DNA from: Paramecium octaurelia
Taxonomy: Eukaryota > Ciliophora > Oligohymenophorea > Peniculida > Parameciidae
NCBI GenBank assembly: GCA_905182995.1
Contig: CAJJDP010000122.1
Location: 180,589-244,588 of the forward strand
Reading direction: 5' to 3'
DNA: 64,000 nucleotides
Every line of letters starts with the position of its first letter. Positions within the stretch are counted from its first letter, which is position 1. The notes below the pieces were generated by a model. The model had not been told where the DNA came from. It did not search any database and was given only the letters and a program-made list of their open reading frames with translations. Of this stretch, positions 61,985-64,000 are shown piece by piece. The position numbers were made by a program, and so were the translations under genes.

Positions 61985-64000
61985 TCATAAATCAATCTAC
62001 TCACCCACTTAATTGCTATTCACTTTTACGGCTTCGTGTTTCTTGGGAGCAAATAGGATCTTCTCAAGATTCATGCAAGGCACCTACATGAGATGAATGC
62101 TATACTTCGATGGCTAAACTTACGAGACCTCCGATTACAATTGTGTAGACGATATCAGTAAGTGTGAAAAATAGAATGTGAGAGTATTGATAGTAAACTA
62201 ATTGTGTTGAACTGAAAGTCATGAACAAGATCACAATGAAATGAGTCAAGTACATGCAAAATGAAATTCTGGCTATTGGTTACCAAAAGGGATGTCCGAG
62301 TCTAAAATTTCATTATTTTCATACATGAATCTTGATGGGTCATTCTTGCAACCTAGCAAAGCAGGAGTTATGCAAAATGCAACGCCTATTACAAACAGCA
62401 CTCTATTGAAAGCTTGGTAGAAATATTAGGCTTAAGGAGGCCAAGCATCCATATCCTTTTAGAGTGGTATAATGATCCAAATGATGGTCTGAGTTAATCC
62501 GATTCCAATTATATATAGCAGAGTTCTGATAAACACACTCTCCTTGATCTTCGAAGCCAAATCAACAATCCTTTAATTTTAACCGCTAATGTAATTTCGA
62601 TAGAAAAGTCCAAAGAGGATTCCAATCAAGTAAGGAGATATTCTGACCCAAGGTTTATAGTAAAATACGTCTTGATAATCTGGTTGTGGTTTGGAATTTG
62701 GAGTCCCTATTTACAAATGGTAGTTGTGAGAAAAAGCAATGTAATAGGCTGAGAAGATGCTTCCGACTAACAATGAAATAATAGTTGCTAATCCAATTTA
62801 TTTATTTTTGGCATAAATAATCAGTAAGATTGGAGTGATGAGAAATATTTGAAAATCATTCGATAAATACCAACCCCATCCAAAACAATAACTTAATCCA
62901 TTGTTTGCATGCGAAAACATGTTATCTATGAACAATAGATTCTTCCACCATTAGGCATTGCAAGTGGATGTTGATGCTATATATTCGTTCCAGATTGGAC
63001 CATCTGACCAATACACAGACAATTGCCAATACATTAGAATGCAAAATGCGTATGTTGGCCATATTCTTAAGAATCTATGTAACCACATTGCTGGCACCAA
63101 TGTAAATTTGATTGTTCTCAATTTGGTCAACTTTTCCAACAATAAAACAGTAGCCAAAAAGCCTCCCACAAAAAAGAATGTATCAACTGCAAAGTATGCT
63201 GCAGGTGTTAGGGTCACCCATCCAGGTTCTGTGATCTTGTAGGGGATGTCAATCAGATTGAATGAATTAGTTCCTCTGATCAGTTAATCATGACCAAAGA
63301 TCACCCAGAATATTGATAATGATCTTATCCCATTAAAAATCACAAAACCTGCATTCTCACCTTTGGGTTCATTGATTTTAAATAGTTTCTGGTAATTGTG
63401 AACGAAGGAGAAACTTAAGGCAAGTCGTTCCCATGATGGTTCTTTGTATTTCTCATATGTGATTTCCTCAAATTGCCCTTTGCCACTCATGAAAGCAGAT
63501 TCCTAATTTTCCATGATTTCATTCTCTATATTGCATAATGATATATTTATTTACAAATCAATTCCGATCTCCTGTACTGTTCATCTATTATATCTGATTA
63601 TAAGGATTGATCTTCAATTTTAGAATCATTTATTTTCTCAGCCTTCTTCTATATCTCTATCTATAAGTCTTCCGAATAAGCTTTCTTTTTGTTTTCTGCT
63701 ATTATGGACAAAATGCTCCCTGTAATATTGAGGCCAACAACGACTATCAACAACAGAAGAGTCAAATAGGTGCCGACACCCCATTCTGGATACATGAGTT
63801 CAGGATCCTAGTAGGAAACACTGTCAACCATCGACCTATTGTATTGGAGATGCTAGGGGAATTGTGGATGAGTACAGTTAGATTATTGATGAACGATTTT
63901 GTAGTTTCATTGAAAGTCTGCAGATAACTCATTTCACAGAACTAAGGTAAACAAAATCCCATATGTAATGGTCTTCCTCCGCTGATCATTCTCAAGTGAA
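61985..64000 (-). CDS. Acyltransferase 3 membrane protein, NRF-6/nose-resistant-to-fluoxetine-like (5' end outside window)
   Basis: Read from the window edge the protein begins within the extracellular N-terminal domain (GGRPLHMGFCLPQFCEMSYL, as in NRF domains), then a membrane helix (LTLLLLIVVVGLNITGSIL) and a cytosolic linker. The acyltransferase-3 core starts at FNGIRSLSIFWVIFGHD (conserved GxRxxxxxWVxxGH), then FAVDTFFFVGGFLATVLL, WLHRFLRIWPTYAFCIL and eight or so further helices, ending WQPIARISFCMYLTHF and a short cytosolic tail. Introns of 23, 29, 23 and 22 nt are visible. These proteins transfer acyl groups to extracellular or lumenal acceptors. Start and signal peptide lie beyond 64000. 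Confidence 0.78.

Overview
The window looks like macronuclear DNA of a ciliate, most likely Paramecium or a close relative. TAA and TAG are read as glutamine inside otherwise conserved genes (kinases, dynamin, sulfide:quinone reductase, DAW1) and TGA is the only stop. Introns are tiny (mostly 19-31 nt, GT...AG), intergenic distances are short, and base composition is AT-rich. All gene models here were built by hand with that code; in most spliced genes the summed intron lengths leave a whole number of codons, which supports the joins.

Layout. 1-5.2 kb: Gln-rich 3' end, F-BAR protein, secreted three-module protein. 5.2-8.1 kb: gene-poor corridor with one doubtful gene. 8.1-15.3 kb: dense block with two unknowns, REEP/HVA22, a multi-pass membrane protein, an unknown, a WDR20-like propeller, a PHOSPHO phosphatase, a B-box protein and a LITAF protein. 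15.3-20.7 kb: unknown, ribosomal protein eS12, FHA/RING-CH protein, Fe(II)/2OG oxygenase. 20.8-31.2 kb: MAPK15, CEP164-like WW/coiled-coil protein, a 1035-aa Gln-rich protein and small unknowns. 31.5-36.8 kb: atypical kinase, RBR-like zinc protein, sulfide:quinone oxidoreductase. 36.6-40.6 kb: an exact 1359-bp repeat separated by a single N (almost certainly unmerged contig ends), then an MFSD12-like transporter. 41.4-50 kb: SRPK kinase, a membrane protein, TRAPPC2L, a hybrid histidine kinase, coiled-coil proteins. 50.2-64 kb: dynamin, CFAP99, unknowns, RNA 3'-phosphate cyclase, HTH protein, glutaredoxin, DAW1 and an acyltransferase-3 membrane protein that runs off the end.

Functionally these are ordinary nuclear genes. 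There are no operons, phage, CRISPR arrays or recognisable transposons. Several genes serve cilia (MAPK15, CEP164-like, CFAP99, DAW1), as expected for a heavily ciliated cell; others serve membrane traffic (F-BAR, REEP, LITAF, TRAPPC2L, dynamin) and signalling. The most noteworthy items are the acylated FHA/RING-CH fusion, an atypical kinase with an in-frame Asn-Gln microsatellite, divergent gene pairs whose start codons lie only 16-25 bp apart, and the duplicated stretch around the N.
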